Origin: Baffinella frigidus | Taxonomy: Eukaryota > Cryptophyceae > Cryptomonadales > Baffinellaceae | Reading direction: 5' to 3' | Length of the DNA stretch: 13,348 bases | NCBI GenBank assembly: GCA_026770585.1 | Contig: MU646690.1 | Span: forward strand, 367,167 to 380,514 | In this document: piece after piece, positions 1 through 6,565 of the stretch | How the letters are laid out: every line of letters starts with the position of its first letter | How positions within the stretch are numbered: the first letter of the stretch is position 1 | Position numbers and translations under genes: made by a program | The notes under the pieces: model-generated | What the model was told of the DNA's origin: nothing | Databases searched by the model: none | What the model saw: the letters and a program-made list of their open reading frames with translations, nothing else

Positions 1-165
1 GGGTTTGGGGTTTGGGGTTTGGGGTTTGGGGTTTGGGGTTTGGGTTTTGGGGTGTGGGGTTTAGGGTTTAGGGTTTAGGGCTTAAGGTGTGGGGTTGCGG
101 GTTTGGGGTTTGGGGTTTCGGGTTTCGGGTTGCGGGTTGCGGGTTTCGGGTTTCGGGTTTCGGGT
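1..165. repeat. Telomere-variant heptamer array (TTTGGGG, TTTAGGG, TTTCGGG)
   Basis: The + strand begins with about seven TTTGGGG units, passes through TTTAGGG and TGTGGGG forms, and ends in TTTCGGG and TTGCGGG units until about position 165. The variants occur in blocks, which suggests local homogenisation of each variant rather than random decay. TTTAGGG is the canonical telomere unit of plants and many algae; the G- and C-substituted forms resemble subtelomeric or interstitial variant repeats. The G-rich strand points into the window, so this end is not a natural left chromosome end as given. Short open frames across it are simple translations of the heptamer. Confidence 0.85.
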
Positions 166-191
166 GTTCCATATTTGCAAACCCCGCGCCG

Positions 192-258
192 TGCGGGCCC
201 ACCACCGCGGATGCCCTCCGGAACATAGCGAGCTGCAGTAGGGTTGAGTGTTTTGGTA
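192..258 (+). repeat. Direct repeat copy A (~85-bp family)
   Basis: This is the first of three related blocks (the others are 429-515 and 693-780). The shared track runs GGGCCCACCACCGC, then CCGGAACA, AGCGAGCTGCAGTAGG and GTTGAGTGTTTT. Copy A is shorter than the other two and lacks the TAGTCCCGCCA tail, because a TIR element begins at about 259. Its function is unknown. Confidence 0.75.
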
Positions 259-411
259 ATTGGCCTTTTCTTAAATGTTGGTTTTAAGGTCGCGCCCAGT
301 ATTAGTACGAGCATTCGACACGTCCCCGGGACAAATCACCCCCGGAGACGTGAAATTTACAAAATAATGCAGAGACGACCTTCTGAAAGAGTGTTTTAAG
401 AAAAGGGCAAT
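259..411. mobile_element. TIR element with internal hairpin
   Basis: 17-bp terminal inverted repeats (259-275 and 395-411) match at 16 of 17 positions, and further complementarity (AAGGTCG) lies inside them. A hairpin at 319-352 has 12-bp arms (CACGTCCCCGGG, one mismatch) and a 10-nt loop. The 153-bp length and absence of coding capacity fit a MITE or foldback element. It sits between direct repeat copies A and B. TA occurs just outside the left end and two bases beyond the right end, so a TA duplication is possible but not clean. Confidence 0.6.
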
Positions 412-428
412 GGTAGCCTCGTGTGGCG

Positions 429-515
429 TGTGGGCTTACCACCGCCGTGGCCCGCCGGAACAGCGTGAGCTGCAGTAGGGTTGAGTGTGTTAGTCCCGCC
501 ATCTGCTAGATTCTA
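429..515 (+). repeat. Direct repeat copy B (~85-bp family)
   Basis: This copy contains TTACCACCGCCGTGGCC, GCCGGAACAGCGTGAGCTG, GTTGAGTGTGTTAGTCCCGC and ends CTGCTAGATTCTA. It matches copy C along almost its full length, with scattered transitions. A TIR element abuts each side. Confidence 0.75.
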
Positions 516-517
516 CC

Positions 518-690
518 CCACGCAAGAGTGCAGAGCTGACTGGCTTACAGAAGAAATCGTCAGATTCTGACGATTCTGAGAGTTCATAAGTGGACATTCT
601 CCCCAGAGAAACATCGAGATTTCGGAAAGTTGGTACAAATTCCGTGAGGACTGGCTTGTTTTCCCAGGTCACCCTTGCACTCATGCGTGG
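518..690. mobile_element. TIR element with central palindrome
   Basis: 23-bp ends (518-540 and 668-690) are inverted copies matching at 19 of 23 positions, beginning CCACGCA and ending near GTGAC. The interior contains a 9-bp-stem hairpin (AATCGTCAG, loop ATT) at 555-575 and one exact TGGTACAAAT box at 631-640. No coding capacity is seen. It occupies the interval between direct repeats B and C, as the 259-411 element occupies the A-B interval, but its sequence is unrelated to that element. Confidence 0.55.
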
Positions 691-692
691 CC

Positions 693-815
693 GAGCGGGC
701 CCACCACCGCCGTGGCCTGCCGGGACAGCGCGAGTTGTATTGGGGTTGAGTGTTTTAGTCCCGCCACCTGCTAGAATATATCTTGTTTTAGACCCACCAC
801 CTACTAGATTCTAAA
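693..815 (+). repeat. Direct repeat copy C plus tandem partial tail
   Basis: Copy C runs 693-780 and carries the same track as copy B. Its last ~34 bp (TTTTAGTCCCGCCACCTGCTA) are repeated in degenerate form at about 786-815 (TTTTAGACCCACCACCTACTA), giving a short tandem tail. Confidence 0.7.
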
Positions 816-1020
816 CTTTCTCTTGAATCGTGAAGTTGACCTCTGGTACAAATCTGCCTATAAACGCTCGGACAAGTTGTTTCAGGTTGCTGGTGGTCTA
901 GCTATGCCACCGCCGGAATTCGGGTTTCGGGTTTCGGGTTTCGGGTTCCCACCAGCCCTGGGAAGTGGCTCAAATTGTGTTCTGGAACCATTTTTCAGAA
1001 GTTGATTTTGTACCGAAAAT
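816..1020. other. Gene-free interval with TGGTACAAAT box and TTTCGGG repeats
   Basis: I see no gene here. The stretch holds an exact TGGTACAAAT at 844-853, a small GGTGG/CCACC hairpin at about 892-912, and four TTTCGGG heptamers at 919-948 that match the TTTCGGG block at the start of the window. Confidence 0.6.
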
Positions 1021-1066
1021 GTGTCAACTTTTGACACATCGGGGTCGGATCCGACCCCGATGTCAA
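1021..1066. repeat. Nested palindrome (GGGGTCGGATCCGACCCC core)
   Basis: Positions 1036-1063 are a perfect 28-bp palindrome centred between 1049 and 1050. Immediately left, GTGTCAA (1021-1027) is complementary to TTGACAC (1031-1037), and TGTCAA recurs at 1061-1066. The segment can therefore fold either as one long hairpin with a 2-nt bulge or as two competing ones. Confidence 0.85.
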
Positions 1067-1127
1067 GGTAAATCGAAAATATTCCAGACTACTATTTGAT
1101 TCACTTCCAAGGGCTACTGGTTCTACT

Positions 1128-1363
1128 GAAAACCCCTACCCCGTAGTTCAAACTCGAGGTGAAATGTGAGGCACCAAGTGGCTCCAATTCCGGGGGGGGG
1201 GCAAATTGATTCCCGCACCCCAAAACTGGACACGGACGTTACCAGTCGCTTCCAATTTGTACGACACGTGAGATTCAAAATGGAGTCGTGTCCAGAATGT
1301 TTACGATTGATTTGCCAAATTAAGGCAGACACCTCGAATTTGAACTACGGGGTAGGGGTTTTC
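1128..1363. mobile_element. TIR element (MITE-like), 34-bp ends
   Basis: 1128-1161 and 1330-1363 are inverted copies over 34 bp with a single mismatch, starting GAAAACCCCTACCCCGTAG. Adding two outer bases places a TA on each side (TA-CTGAAAAC and GTTTTCTG-TA), consistent with a TA target duplication. The interior contains a second inverted pair, CTGGACACG-type at about 1226-1237 and 1283-1295, so much of the element folds back. A one-mismatch version of the TGGTACAAAT box lies at 1255-1264 in reverse orientation. No transposase frame is present. Confidence 0.8.
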
Positions 1364-1490
1364 TGTAGTTAGACCTGACTGTAGAGCGGGAGAGTGGCGG
1401 AGTACCAGGATTTTCAACCAACTCCTTTTTGGTTGGCCGAAAATTTCAGAAATGCCGTACAACTTGGACACGACAACGCCAATTTTGGCA
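1364..1490. other. Gene-free interval with small hairpin
   Basis: No gene is seen. A weak hairpin pairs CAACCA (1415-1420) with TGGTTG (1430-1435). Confidence 0.4.
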
Positions 1491-1655
1491 ATGGCTCATT
1501 AAGGCTCATGAAGGATCATTGACTCAGCTCAGGATCCTTAATGAGTTGAGCCTTAATGAGCTGAGTTGAGCTGAGAAGTTCTTAATGAGTTGAGCCGGCT
1601 CATTGGCTCAACTCAAAAGAATTAGTGAGCTTAATGAGCCATCCTTAATGAGTTC
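1491..1655. repeat. TTAATGAG/CTCATTAA mixed-orientation repeat cluster
   Basis: The words TTAATGAG, GAGTTGAGCC and their complements GGCTCATTAA and GGCTCAACTC occur many times in both orientations, for example the pair GAGTTGAGCC ... GGCTCAACTC around 1587-1614. The stretch could form several alternative hairpins. A weaker echo (CTTGAGCCTTGAGTTGAG) lies near 11911-11929. It reads as a decayed satellite or foldback cluster with no coding potential. Confidence 0.7.
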
Positions 1656-1729
1656 CCAGCCCTGCTTCCCTTATCCTCTAGCCGGTTTTATAAGAATAAC
1701 CCTTTTAGTTGGAGCCATTCATACGACCT

Positions 1730-1860
1730 TTGGCCTGTAGTAAAGATCTCAAGATTCCATCGCAGCTCGATTTTTGTAGCAGATTCTGGAGCTGAAGGCC
1801 AAATCTCGAGGATCTGCGCTTTCAGATTTCAAAAAGGATGAAATTTAGGGGTGAAATTCA
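1730..1860 (+). repeat. Dispersed ~131-bp repeat, copy 1
   Basis: This segment reappears at 4418-4549 with only about ten substitutions and one extra T. Shared blocks include TTGGCCTGTAGTAAAGAT, CATCGCAGCTCGA, GGCCAAATCTCGAGGATCTG and GGGTGAAATTCA. The flanks differ, so the unit appears to end near these borders. Its identity is unknown. Confidence 0.85.
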
Positions 1861-1891
1861 ATGGATGACTCCCATAATTCGGAAATCTTGG

Positions 1892-1917
1892 AAAACGACC
1901 CGATTCCCGGTCGTTTT
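1892..1917. repeat. 9-bp-stem hairpin
   Basis: AAAACGACC (1892-1900) pairs perfectly with GGTCGTTTT (1909-1917) around an 8-nt loop. It lies just downstream of the dispersed repeat and is not at a gene end. Confidence 0.6.
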
Positions 1918-2058
1918 TGAGAATATTTGGTCCACACGATGACATTCCGAGATCAGAGAAGTAAAACTACATTTAGTTTTACATCTAAGCGGTCTTTTCG
2001 ATTTGTACCAACATTACTACACGTTTTTCATCAATGGCTCAAATGCCAGAAAACATCT

Positions 2059-2248
2059 GTAGAGCTATTCCGGTAGGACTTGTCGCGTTTTCGACTTCGA
2101 GATTTCAAGATTTCAGACTTCAAAAAGGTTTTGAAGGTCGTAAAACGTTTTAAAACACACCGTTTCAAATCTCATGGTACAAATGAAGTCTTGAAGTCGC
2201 GAAGTTGCGAAATCGAAAACGCGACAAGTCCTACCGGAATAGCTCTAC
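2059..2248. mobile_element. Foldback/MITE element with perfect 36-bp TIRs
   Basis: 2059-2094 and 2213-2248 are perfect 36-bp inverted repeats (GTAGAGCTATTCCGG ... outward). The interior remains partly complementary down to a central GTAAAACGTTTTA, so the 190-bp unit can form a long hairpin. TA is the second and third base of each end, so the true unit may be a TA-flanked element starting GAGCTATTCC. An exact TGGTACAAAT box lies at 2175-2184. Perfect arms suggest recent insertion or gene conversion. Short frames through it are shadows. Confidence 0.88.
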
Positions 2249-2470
2249 GAGAAGTCGCCTGAAATCGGGCAACCTGCGGCGCAAAAAGGCAGCGAAAGCG
2301 CTTGAAAAGATTTTTCGCCCATTTTTTTCCAATTTGCCGGGTCATTTTTTCGTCAATCGTCAAGTCAATCAATCGCTTTGGTGCGTTGGTGCTTTGTATG
2401 GATATTACACTCTCATCGAAGACCACGCCCACCTCATCACTCTTCGCGTTTGTTTCAAAATCTCAACATC
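2249..2470. other. Gene-free interval, short frames only
   Basis: Frames of up to ~100 codons cross this stretch on both strands, but none shows a recognisable domain or biased codon use, and one runs into the foldback element. I do not call a gene. Confidence 0.4.
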
Positions 2471-2646
2471 CACACAGCGGACTTCGAAGGGATTTCGAAT
2501 AACCCTTAAGCGATAAGACCTAGGACCCTACGGTAGGCAATCCTTATTAGGGACATAGGGAGGGTTCCTACGGATAATAAAGGTAACGGAAACTCGGTCT
2601 CTCGAGCCCGAAAATCCCTTCGTACGAGGCTCGTACCCACTGTGTG
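2471..2646. mobile_element. TIR element with CCTACGGTAGG core
   Basis: The left end reads CACACAGCGG followed by TTCGAAGGGATTTCG. The right end, reversed, reads CACACAGTGG ... TACGAAGGGATTTTCGGG, giving imperfect ~27-38-bp inverted ends. The interior holds CCTACGGTAGG (2527-2537), the box also seen in families M and H. A further end-like copy lies at 12730-12757. An AATAAA at 2576-2581 is probably incidental. Confidence 0.6.
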
Positions 2647-2688
2647 CTTAAGATAAGTCACTTGTTGACAATTCAGGTGGTGCTATCC

Positions 2689-3144
2689 GGTGCGTTACCT
2701 AAATTGGTCCCCTTTTTGACGAAAAAAGGACTTGGGAGACGAAATATTCGACCCCATGTCCTTCAGGTCGTTTTGAAGGCGAGCTCACGCTGAGCACTCT
2801 GATCTAAAAATCCCTGAAAATAATTCACGAGTGTTTGAACTAAGGCCAGTTGAAAACCGGCCCTTTTACAGCTGCCAAAGCATTCTCTCGACAAATCGGA
2901 CCCTTTCTTACCACACAGTTCCCATACAATTTGATCTCGAATTAGTCAACTGTCAACTCGCGGCTGAATTGCTTCGCGAAATCGTGTAGTAAAGAAGGAA
3001 ATCGATCAAGGCAAAAAAACGTCGTTTATAGAAGCATTTGAGTTTTAAACGGCATTGTAAAGGAAATTTCGTGGTACAAATGAAATCGTTTGTGAGGTAA
3101 AAAAGGGTCCGAATTTAAAAAGGGACCAAATTAGGTAACGCACC
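2689..3144. mobile_element. TIR element, ~456 bp
   Basis: The ends (2689-2719 and 3115-3144) are inverted copies of GGTGCGTTACCTAAATTGGT plus CCCTTTTT with one substitution and one indel. A second nested pair, TCGGACCCTTT near 2898 and AAAGGGTCCGA near 3104, lies inside. TA occurs exactly three bases outside each repeat (GCTA-TCC and TCG-TAGT), consistent with a TA-targeting element whose outer bases diverged. An exact TGGTACAAAT box is at 3072-3081. No frame of useful length is present. Confidence 0.75.
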
Positions 3145-3224
3145 TCGTAGTCAAACAAATCTCAAGTTGACCCCGTCATTTTTTTTTAAAGTTGACAAAA
3201 CCACTAGAGTCAGGATTTGAGCAC

Positions 3225-3425
3225 CCTTGGTTTGGGATTTGATTTGTTTCCCAGGATTTGGTATCCGACTTTTCTCAGAAAGTGGCAATATCAAATCCTG
3301 GCGAGGAGATCAATTCCTAGGCCTACAAGAAGGTCCCTCAGGTCCTTCCCGTCCGGAGAGAATGTTTGTGCCCAATTTGATTTGATTTGAATCGAACAGG
3401 CAATTTGATTTGATTTGAATCAAAT
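3225..3425. repeat. ATTTG-rich satellite-like segment, left block
   Basis: GGGATTTGATTTG, TTTGATTTGATTTGAATC and GGATTTGGTATCCGACTTTT recur, partly inverted (CAGGATTTG at about 3253 against CAAATCCTGG at about 3293). The phrase GGATTTGGTATCCGACTTTT is repeated in the right block near 3974, linking the two blocks. Confidence 0.65.
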
Positions 3426-3462
3426 CCGGACAATTTCGGCCAACTTCTTTTCTTCCTCACGA

Positions 3463-3648
3463 CGCGCGCGCGCGCGCGTCTCTCTGTCTCTCTAAAAACC
3501 ATTGATTACCGTTGCATGCACCGAAGCTGTGAGTAGTAAACAGCGTGTACATGTACTTGGTCTTGCTCTCTGTTTCTCTCTCTCTCTCTCGCACGCGCGT
3601 CTCTTTCTCTCTCTCTCTCTCTCTCTCTCGCAATTTCTCTCTCTCTCC
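3463..3648. repeat. (CG)n and (CT)n microsatellites
   Basis: A pure CG run of about 16 bases at 3463-3478 is followed by TCTCTGTCTCTCT. A longer CT tract, interrupted by GCACGCGCG, covers 3566-3648. Arg/Glu-rich frames read from the complementary strand are translations of the microsatellite. Confidence 0.9.
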
Positions 3649-3792
3649 TTTAGGTCCTTTAGGTTCTTCGAGCTCCCAACATAGGCGGACACCGGAACTT
3701 ATCCTGCAGAAAGGCCATGCTTCCTTTCGGATCACATCAGGCCCCCCAGTGCAGAAGGATCGCGGCAGAACCGGCTAAAGGGTATCCTCATC
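3648..3792 (-). repeat. Interspersed repeat R, copy a
   Basis: The unit reads CTTTAGGTCCTTTAGGTTC, CCAACATAGGCGGACACCGG, AACTTATCCTGCAGAAAGGC, then CTTTCGGATCACATCAGG and ends near CCTCATCG. The same ~145-bp unit occurs reversed at 8728-8874, truncated at 6810-6919, and as a diverged partial copy at 8998-9093. I assign the minus strand so that copies b and c define plus. No TIRs or long ORF are seen, so it may be a SINE-like or fragmentary repeat. Confidence 0.85.
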
Positions 3793-3947
3793 GGGCGTTT
3801 GAGTTAGACCAAAGAGGTACATTCTCGCACACACACTCAGGATAAGACAAGTCGGCTGAAGCCCATATGGCATCCCATCGTTGGAACGCGTTTTAGGCTC
3901 TCTCTCTCTAAGAAAACCCGTTGAATGCCGTTAGAACCGATTTGAAA

Positions 3948-4053
3948 TCTAGGATTTGATTTTGATTTGATTTGGATTTGGTATCCGACTTTTCCCAGAA
4001 AGAGGATTTGATTTGGGATTTGGTATCCGACAAACCCTGTCAAATCCTGACTC
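3948..4053. repeat. ATTTG-rich satellite-like segment, right block
   Basis: GGATTTGATTTTGATTTG and two GGATTTGGTATCCGAC phrases repeat the left block at 3225-3425. It is low complexity and non-coding. Confidence 0.65.
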
Positions 4054-4065
4054 TTTAAACCCTAC

Positions 4066-4188
4066 GTATCCTAGAGGATATCATGATACAATTCCTCCGA
4101 TTTTTTTAAATCGATTTTTTTCAGGCCCCACGGATACAGCTCGTACGAAGCTTCGTACATAGATCTACGACTCGTATCATGATATTGG
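4066..4188. mobile_element. Inverted repeat with GTACGAAGCTTCGTAC palindrome
   Basis: GGATATCATGATAC near 4067 and GTATCATGATATT near 4175 are inverted and enclose about 95 bp. Inside, 4143-4158 is a perfect 16-bp palindrome, GTACGAAGCTTCGTAC. A near copy of that palindrome is at 5121-5135, and related GTACGAGGCTCGTA sequences are at about 2622 and 5369. It may be a small foldback element; no autonomous partner is visible. Confidence 0.5.
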
Positions 4189-4198
4189 GGGAAGACCG

Positions 4199-4400
4199 TC
4201 AGGGGCAGGGGGGCGCCTTGGAGGGGCGGGAGGGGGAGTTCTCAGACTGTTCTCTTGGAGCGGCTGCTGCAGGAACGACTGTCGTGATCGCCAACCGTCG
4301 GTGTTGGGCGGTTGGAAGATAGGATGGGGTGTGGTTTTCCGGACACGAGGCGAAGGGAAATTTATTCATATCCTCCTGCAGGTCTAATAGGATTATAATC
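4199..4400 (+). repeat. Duplicated block P, copy 1
   Basis: It shares GGGGCGCCTTGGAGGGG, CTCTTGGAGCGGCTGCTGC, AGGAACG, CGGTTGGA and GATAGGATGGGGTGTGG with 5178-5520. Copy 1 is compact, whereas the second copy has extra sequence between the GGAACG and GTTGG parts. Frames through both are short and differ, so I treat this as a non-coding duplication. Confidence 0.7.
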
Positions 4401-4417
4401 ACTTTAGAACATCTTTT

Positions 4418-4549
4418 TTGGCCTGTAGTAAAGATGTCACGATTTCATCGCAGCTCGAATTTTTTTAGCAGAATCTGGAGCTGACGGCCAAATCTCGAGG
4501 ATCTGCGCTTTCAGATTTGAAAAAGGATGAAATTGAGGGGTGAAATTCA
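4418..4549 (+). repeat. Dispersed ~131-bp repeat, copy 2
   Basis: This is the second copy of the unit at 1730-1860, in the same orientation, with about ten substitutions and a longer T run. It sits between block P copy 1 and its satellite piece at 4609. Confidence 0.85.
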
Positions 4550-4608
4550 GCAGAATTCCCGAAATATAGATGGACACTTTATTTTTCAGACCTGCAAGAG
4601 GATAATGG

Positions 4609-4665
4609 TATGGGGTCCCATGTGGTAAAGAAGAATGCATATGGGGTCCTTCGATTTTGAGATGG
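4609..4665 (+). repeat. Block P fragment (GGTAAAGAAGAATGCATA)
   Basis: It matches 5213-5285 (TATGGGGTC ... GTGGTAAAGAAGA, GGGGTCCTTCGATTTTGAGA). In this copy four bases, CCAT, separate GGGGTC from GTGGTAAAG. At 5221-5243 the same place holds a 22-bp perfect palindrome. Confidence 0.75.
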
Positions 4666-4908
4666 GGGTTCGGGGAGGCTACAAGTGGGTTTTAAAGGGG
4701 TTTTAAAGCTTTCCACGTCCAGCCAAGAACCTTATTGTACGGGCAATTGTATACGGTCGTGACTGTTTTTCAAAAAACAATCGTGATACGTTTACAATGT
4801 ACATGTAAACTTTACATGACCATGAAAAAAAGTCACATCAAGAAAAATACGTTCGAAAGTCGTAATTAGCACATAGACGGTCGTAGGTGCAATATAATCG
4901 TTGTTTAG
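4666..4908. other. Gene-free interval with AT-rich hairpins
   Basis: No gene is seen. GTTTTTCAAAAAAC near 4767 and GTTTACA ... TGTAAAC near 4791-4811 form short hairpins. GACGGTCGT-type words recur near 4755 and 4877. GTTTAGATGGAC at 4903-4914 is shared exactly with family E. Confidence 0.5.
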
Positions 4909-5068
4909 ATGGACGCACCCCCATTATTTCACCTCAGCGCGTCCGTTTTTTTTGCAAGTCATGAACTCTTCCGCGTGAACTTGTTAAAAGGCTACAATCC
5001 AGGAAGCTTCCCCAACGCTTCCTCAGCACCCCTGGTTTGTACCAGTCGCGTCCAGAAGGAGAAATACA

Positions 5069-5094
5069 GACGAGTCCGGATTTCCGGACTCGTC
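5069..5094. repeat. Strong 12-bp-stem hairpin followed by T run
   Basis: GACGAGTCCGGA (5069-5080) pairs perfectly with 5083-5094 around a 2-nt loop, followed by TTTT. It resembles a bacterial intrinsic terminator, but the context is eukaryotic and no gene ends here, so I read it as another palindromic insertion. Just upstream is ACCAGTCGCGTCCA, matching 1241-1254 at 13 of 14 positions, next to one-mismatch TGGTACAAAT boxes in both places. Confidence 0.7.
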
Positions 5095-5177
5095 TTTTAA
5101 ACGAACCCCCTCCTCGCTCGGTACGAAGCTTCGTAGGAACTTCGTAGCGGTCCATTATTCAAGTCAAACACATCCAG

Positions 5178-5520
5178 GGACAGGGGGGGCGCCTTGGAGG
5201 GGGAATTTATTCATATGGGGTCCTACCGGTACGTACCGGTAGGTGGTAAAGAAGATTGCATAAGGGGTCCTTCGATTTTGAGATACGCCTTGGAGGGGCG
5301 GGAGATTGCTCTTGGAGCGGCTGCTGCAGGAACGCCTGTCTTACCGGTAATTTCGCCCAACATACCGGTACGAGGCTCGTAGCCCAACGACACGAACCGC
5401 CGCGGGTTTGGCCTTCCAAAGGTGGCCATAACCCCCTAAAGTTGTGGGAATTGGAGCCGTCGGGTGTTGGAAGGGCGGTTGGAGGATAGGATGGGGTGTG
5501 GTTTCCCGGCCACGAGGCGA
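5178..5520 (+). repeat. Duplicated block P, copy 2 (expanded)
   Basis: It carries the block P landmarks in order (GGGGCGCCTTGGAGGGG, TGGTAAAGAAGA, GCGGCTGCTGCAGGAACG, GATAGGATGGGGTGTGG) with extra ACCGGT-rich inserts at about 5222-5243 and 5341-5458. The inserts include TACCGGT three times or more and GGTACGAGGCTCGTAG. Overlapping frames on both strands are not supported as genes. Confidence 0.65.
5222..5243. repeat. Perfect 22-bp palindrome (ACCGGTACGTACCGGT core)
   Basis: CCTACCGGTAC is followed directly by its reverse complement, with no loop. The paralogous site near 4617-4622 lacks it, so it behaves as a discrete insertion in block P copy 2. Confidence 0.85.
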
Positions 5521-5524
5521 ATCA

Positions 5525-5600
5525 CTTGCTGACACACCTGTGTCAGCAAGTCGACTGTCTTGCTGACACACCTGTGTCAGCAAGTCGACTGTCTTGCTTG
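5525..5600. repeat. Two tandem 34-bp hairpin units (plus partial third)
   Basis: Each unit is CTTGCTGACACA, CC, TGTGTCAGCAAG, then TCGACTGT: a perfect 12-bp stem closed on a 2-nt loop and an 8-bp spacer. Units at 5525-5558 and 5559-5592 are identical, and CTTGCTTG at 5593-5600 begins a third. They lie ~100 bp before the start codon of the only credible gene. They could be binding sites for a dimeric regulator, part of its 5' untranslated region, or simply a young tandem palindrome. Confidence 0.85.
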
Positions 5601-5698
5601 AAAGCCGACCGGTCGTTGTTCCACCATTCTCGCATTGCAACACGCTGCTGCGACACGCTGCCTCCTGATCCTTCGCCCGCAGCTCCTACCGCCTACAA

Positions 5699-6565
5699 AT
5701 GCCTTCCCCAGTCGACTCCCTCTGCGCAGAGTTCCTCGAGCGCAGCGCGCCTCATATGAAGTCAACCCTCCGCCGCCCCCGCACCGGGATGCCGTCGACC
5801 TTCACTTCTTCTTCACTGGCGACTGGCTCCTCCATCCCATCTTCCGTCTCGCCCCTCGCGAAGCTTCCGAGCCTCGTCAAGGGCGACAGGCACGGCAGGC
5901 AGAGCACGGCAGCCAGAGTCGACTACCCCTTCGCGGATGTGAATGAGGAGGATTCCATCGCTGGCGAGCTCGCCCTGGCTCCACTGACGTTGCAAGGCAA
6001 CACCAACGCCGGGGCACGCCATCGCGGCACAACCGCTGCGCCCACCCGCGGCGCGCCCATCGCGGCGCCCACTGCGGCTCTCAAGTGCGCGCTCCCGGAG
6101 GAAGACGGCGTCGTGAACAAGGCGCGCCGACACATCCACGGCGAGTGCCTTTCGCATCCCCATGGTGGCTGCAACTGCGATGCGGTCCAACGGCCGACGA
6201 TGGACCAGCACGCCATGTGGATAGTCATGGCCGGGCGCTTCAAGTCGGTGCATGCAAAGGAGGAACCGTCGTTCCAGAGCCCTACCCTCTGCGCCCCGCT
6301 CCCCACCTGCACAAACGCCCCGCACGCGCGGCACGTGAAGCCCCGTATCCCCCGCCGCGCGTCCACGCCGCTTGTGGAGGGGCCTTGGGAGCAAGCGCGC
6401 TACACGAAGCCCCCTATCCCCCACCGCGCCACAGCGGAGCGTCGCACCAAGAGCGTCGAGAAACCCAAGAGCGTCGAGAAGGTCCTGGCGCGCCACCTGG
6501 CGAGGACCAGCGGCCCTGCCGTGCTCGCGGTGCCCGCGCGCATGGCGCGTCGCGCGTCGAAATAG
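5699..6565 (+). CDS. Unrecognised basic, proline-rich protein with a His/Cys cluster
   Basis: I do not recognise this 288-residue protein. It is the longest frame in the window and uses mostly G or C at third codon positions, unlike the AT-richer flanks. The ATG is the first after an in-frame TGA at 5666-5668; an upstream CCCGCAG could instead be a splice acceptor, so an earlier exon is possible. The N-terminus (1-60) is Ser/Thr/Pro-rich with no convincing signal peptide or membrane span. Residues 145-160 hold H-x-H-x2-C-x2-H-x-H-x2-C-x-C spacing, a possible metal site. Residues 211-222 (RHVKPRIPRRAS) are repeated as RYTKPPIPHRAT at 234-245, followed by KSVEKPKSVEK (251-261), an RT-like basic tail and many Arg/Ala residues. 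The basic C-terminal half suggests nucleic-acid or chromatin binding, which is inference only. Antisense and +2 frames are also open because of the GC bias, so coding status is moderate. Confidence 0.45.
   Translation: MPSPVDSLCAEFLERSAPHMKSTLRRPRTGMPSTFTSSSLATGSSIPSSVSPLAKLPSLVKGDRHGRQSTAARVDYPFADVNEEDSIAGELALAPLTLQGNTNAGARHRGTTAAPTRGAPIAAPTAALKCALPEEDGVVNKARRHIHGECLSHPHGGCNCDAVQRPTMDQHAMWIVMAGRFKSVHAKEEPSFQSPTLCAPLPTCTNAPHARHVKPRIPRRASTPLVEGPWEQARYTKPPIPHRATAERRTKSVEKPKSVEKVLARHLARTSGPAVLAVPARMARRASK

Larger units (their letters stand above)
3207..4053. mobile_element. Possible larger composite element with 14-bp inverted ends
   Basis: GAGTCAGGATTTGA (3207-3220) is the exact reverse complement of 4040-4053. 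Between them lie ATTTG-rich repeats, microsatellites and a copy of repeat R. Because both ends lie in ATTTG-type low-complexity DNA, the match could be fortuitous or reflect one inverted satellite. I keep this as a tentative boundary only. Confidence 0.3.

Noticed and set aside
1479-1500. Dinoflagellate spliced-leader-like CCAATTTTGGCAATGGCTCA
   Set aside because: It resembles the leader's CCATTTTGGCTCAAG only loosely, lacks the 5' part and a clear donor site, and lies in a repeat.
2205-2516. 103-aa + strand frame
   Set aside because: It begins inside the foldback element's right arm and has no domain or codon bias.
3457-3735. Arg/Glu-rich minus-strand frame
   Set aside because: Translation of the CT microsatellite (GAGAGA on the minus strand).
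5069-5098. Intrinsic (bacterial) terminator
   Set aside because: The shape fits, but no gene ends here and the rest of the window is eukaryotic in character.
5525-5600. CRISPR-like repeat
   Set aside because: Only two units, directly tandem, with an identical 8-bp spacer and no cas genes; the context is eukaryotic.
5813-6496. 227-aa minus-strand frame opposite the CDS
   Set aside because: It is open because of the GC-rich codons of the + strand gene. Arg/Gly/Ala-rich composition and no recognisable domain suggest a shadow, though I cannot exclude it fully.
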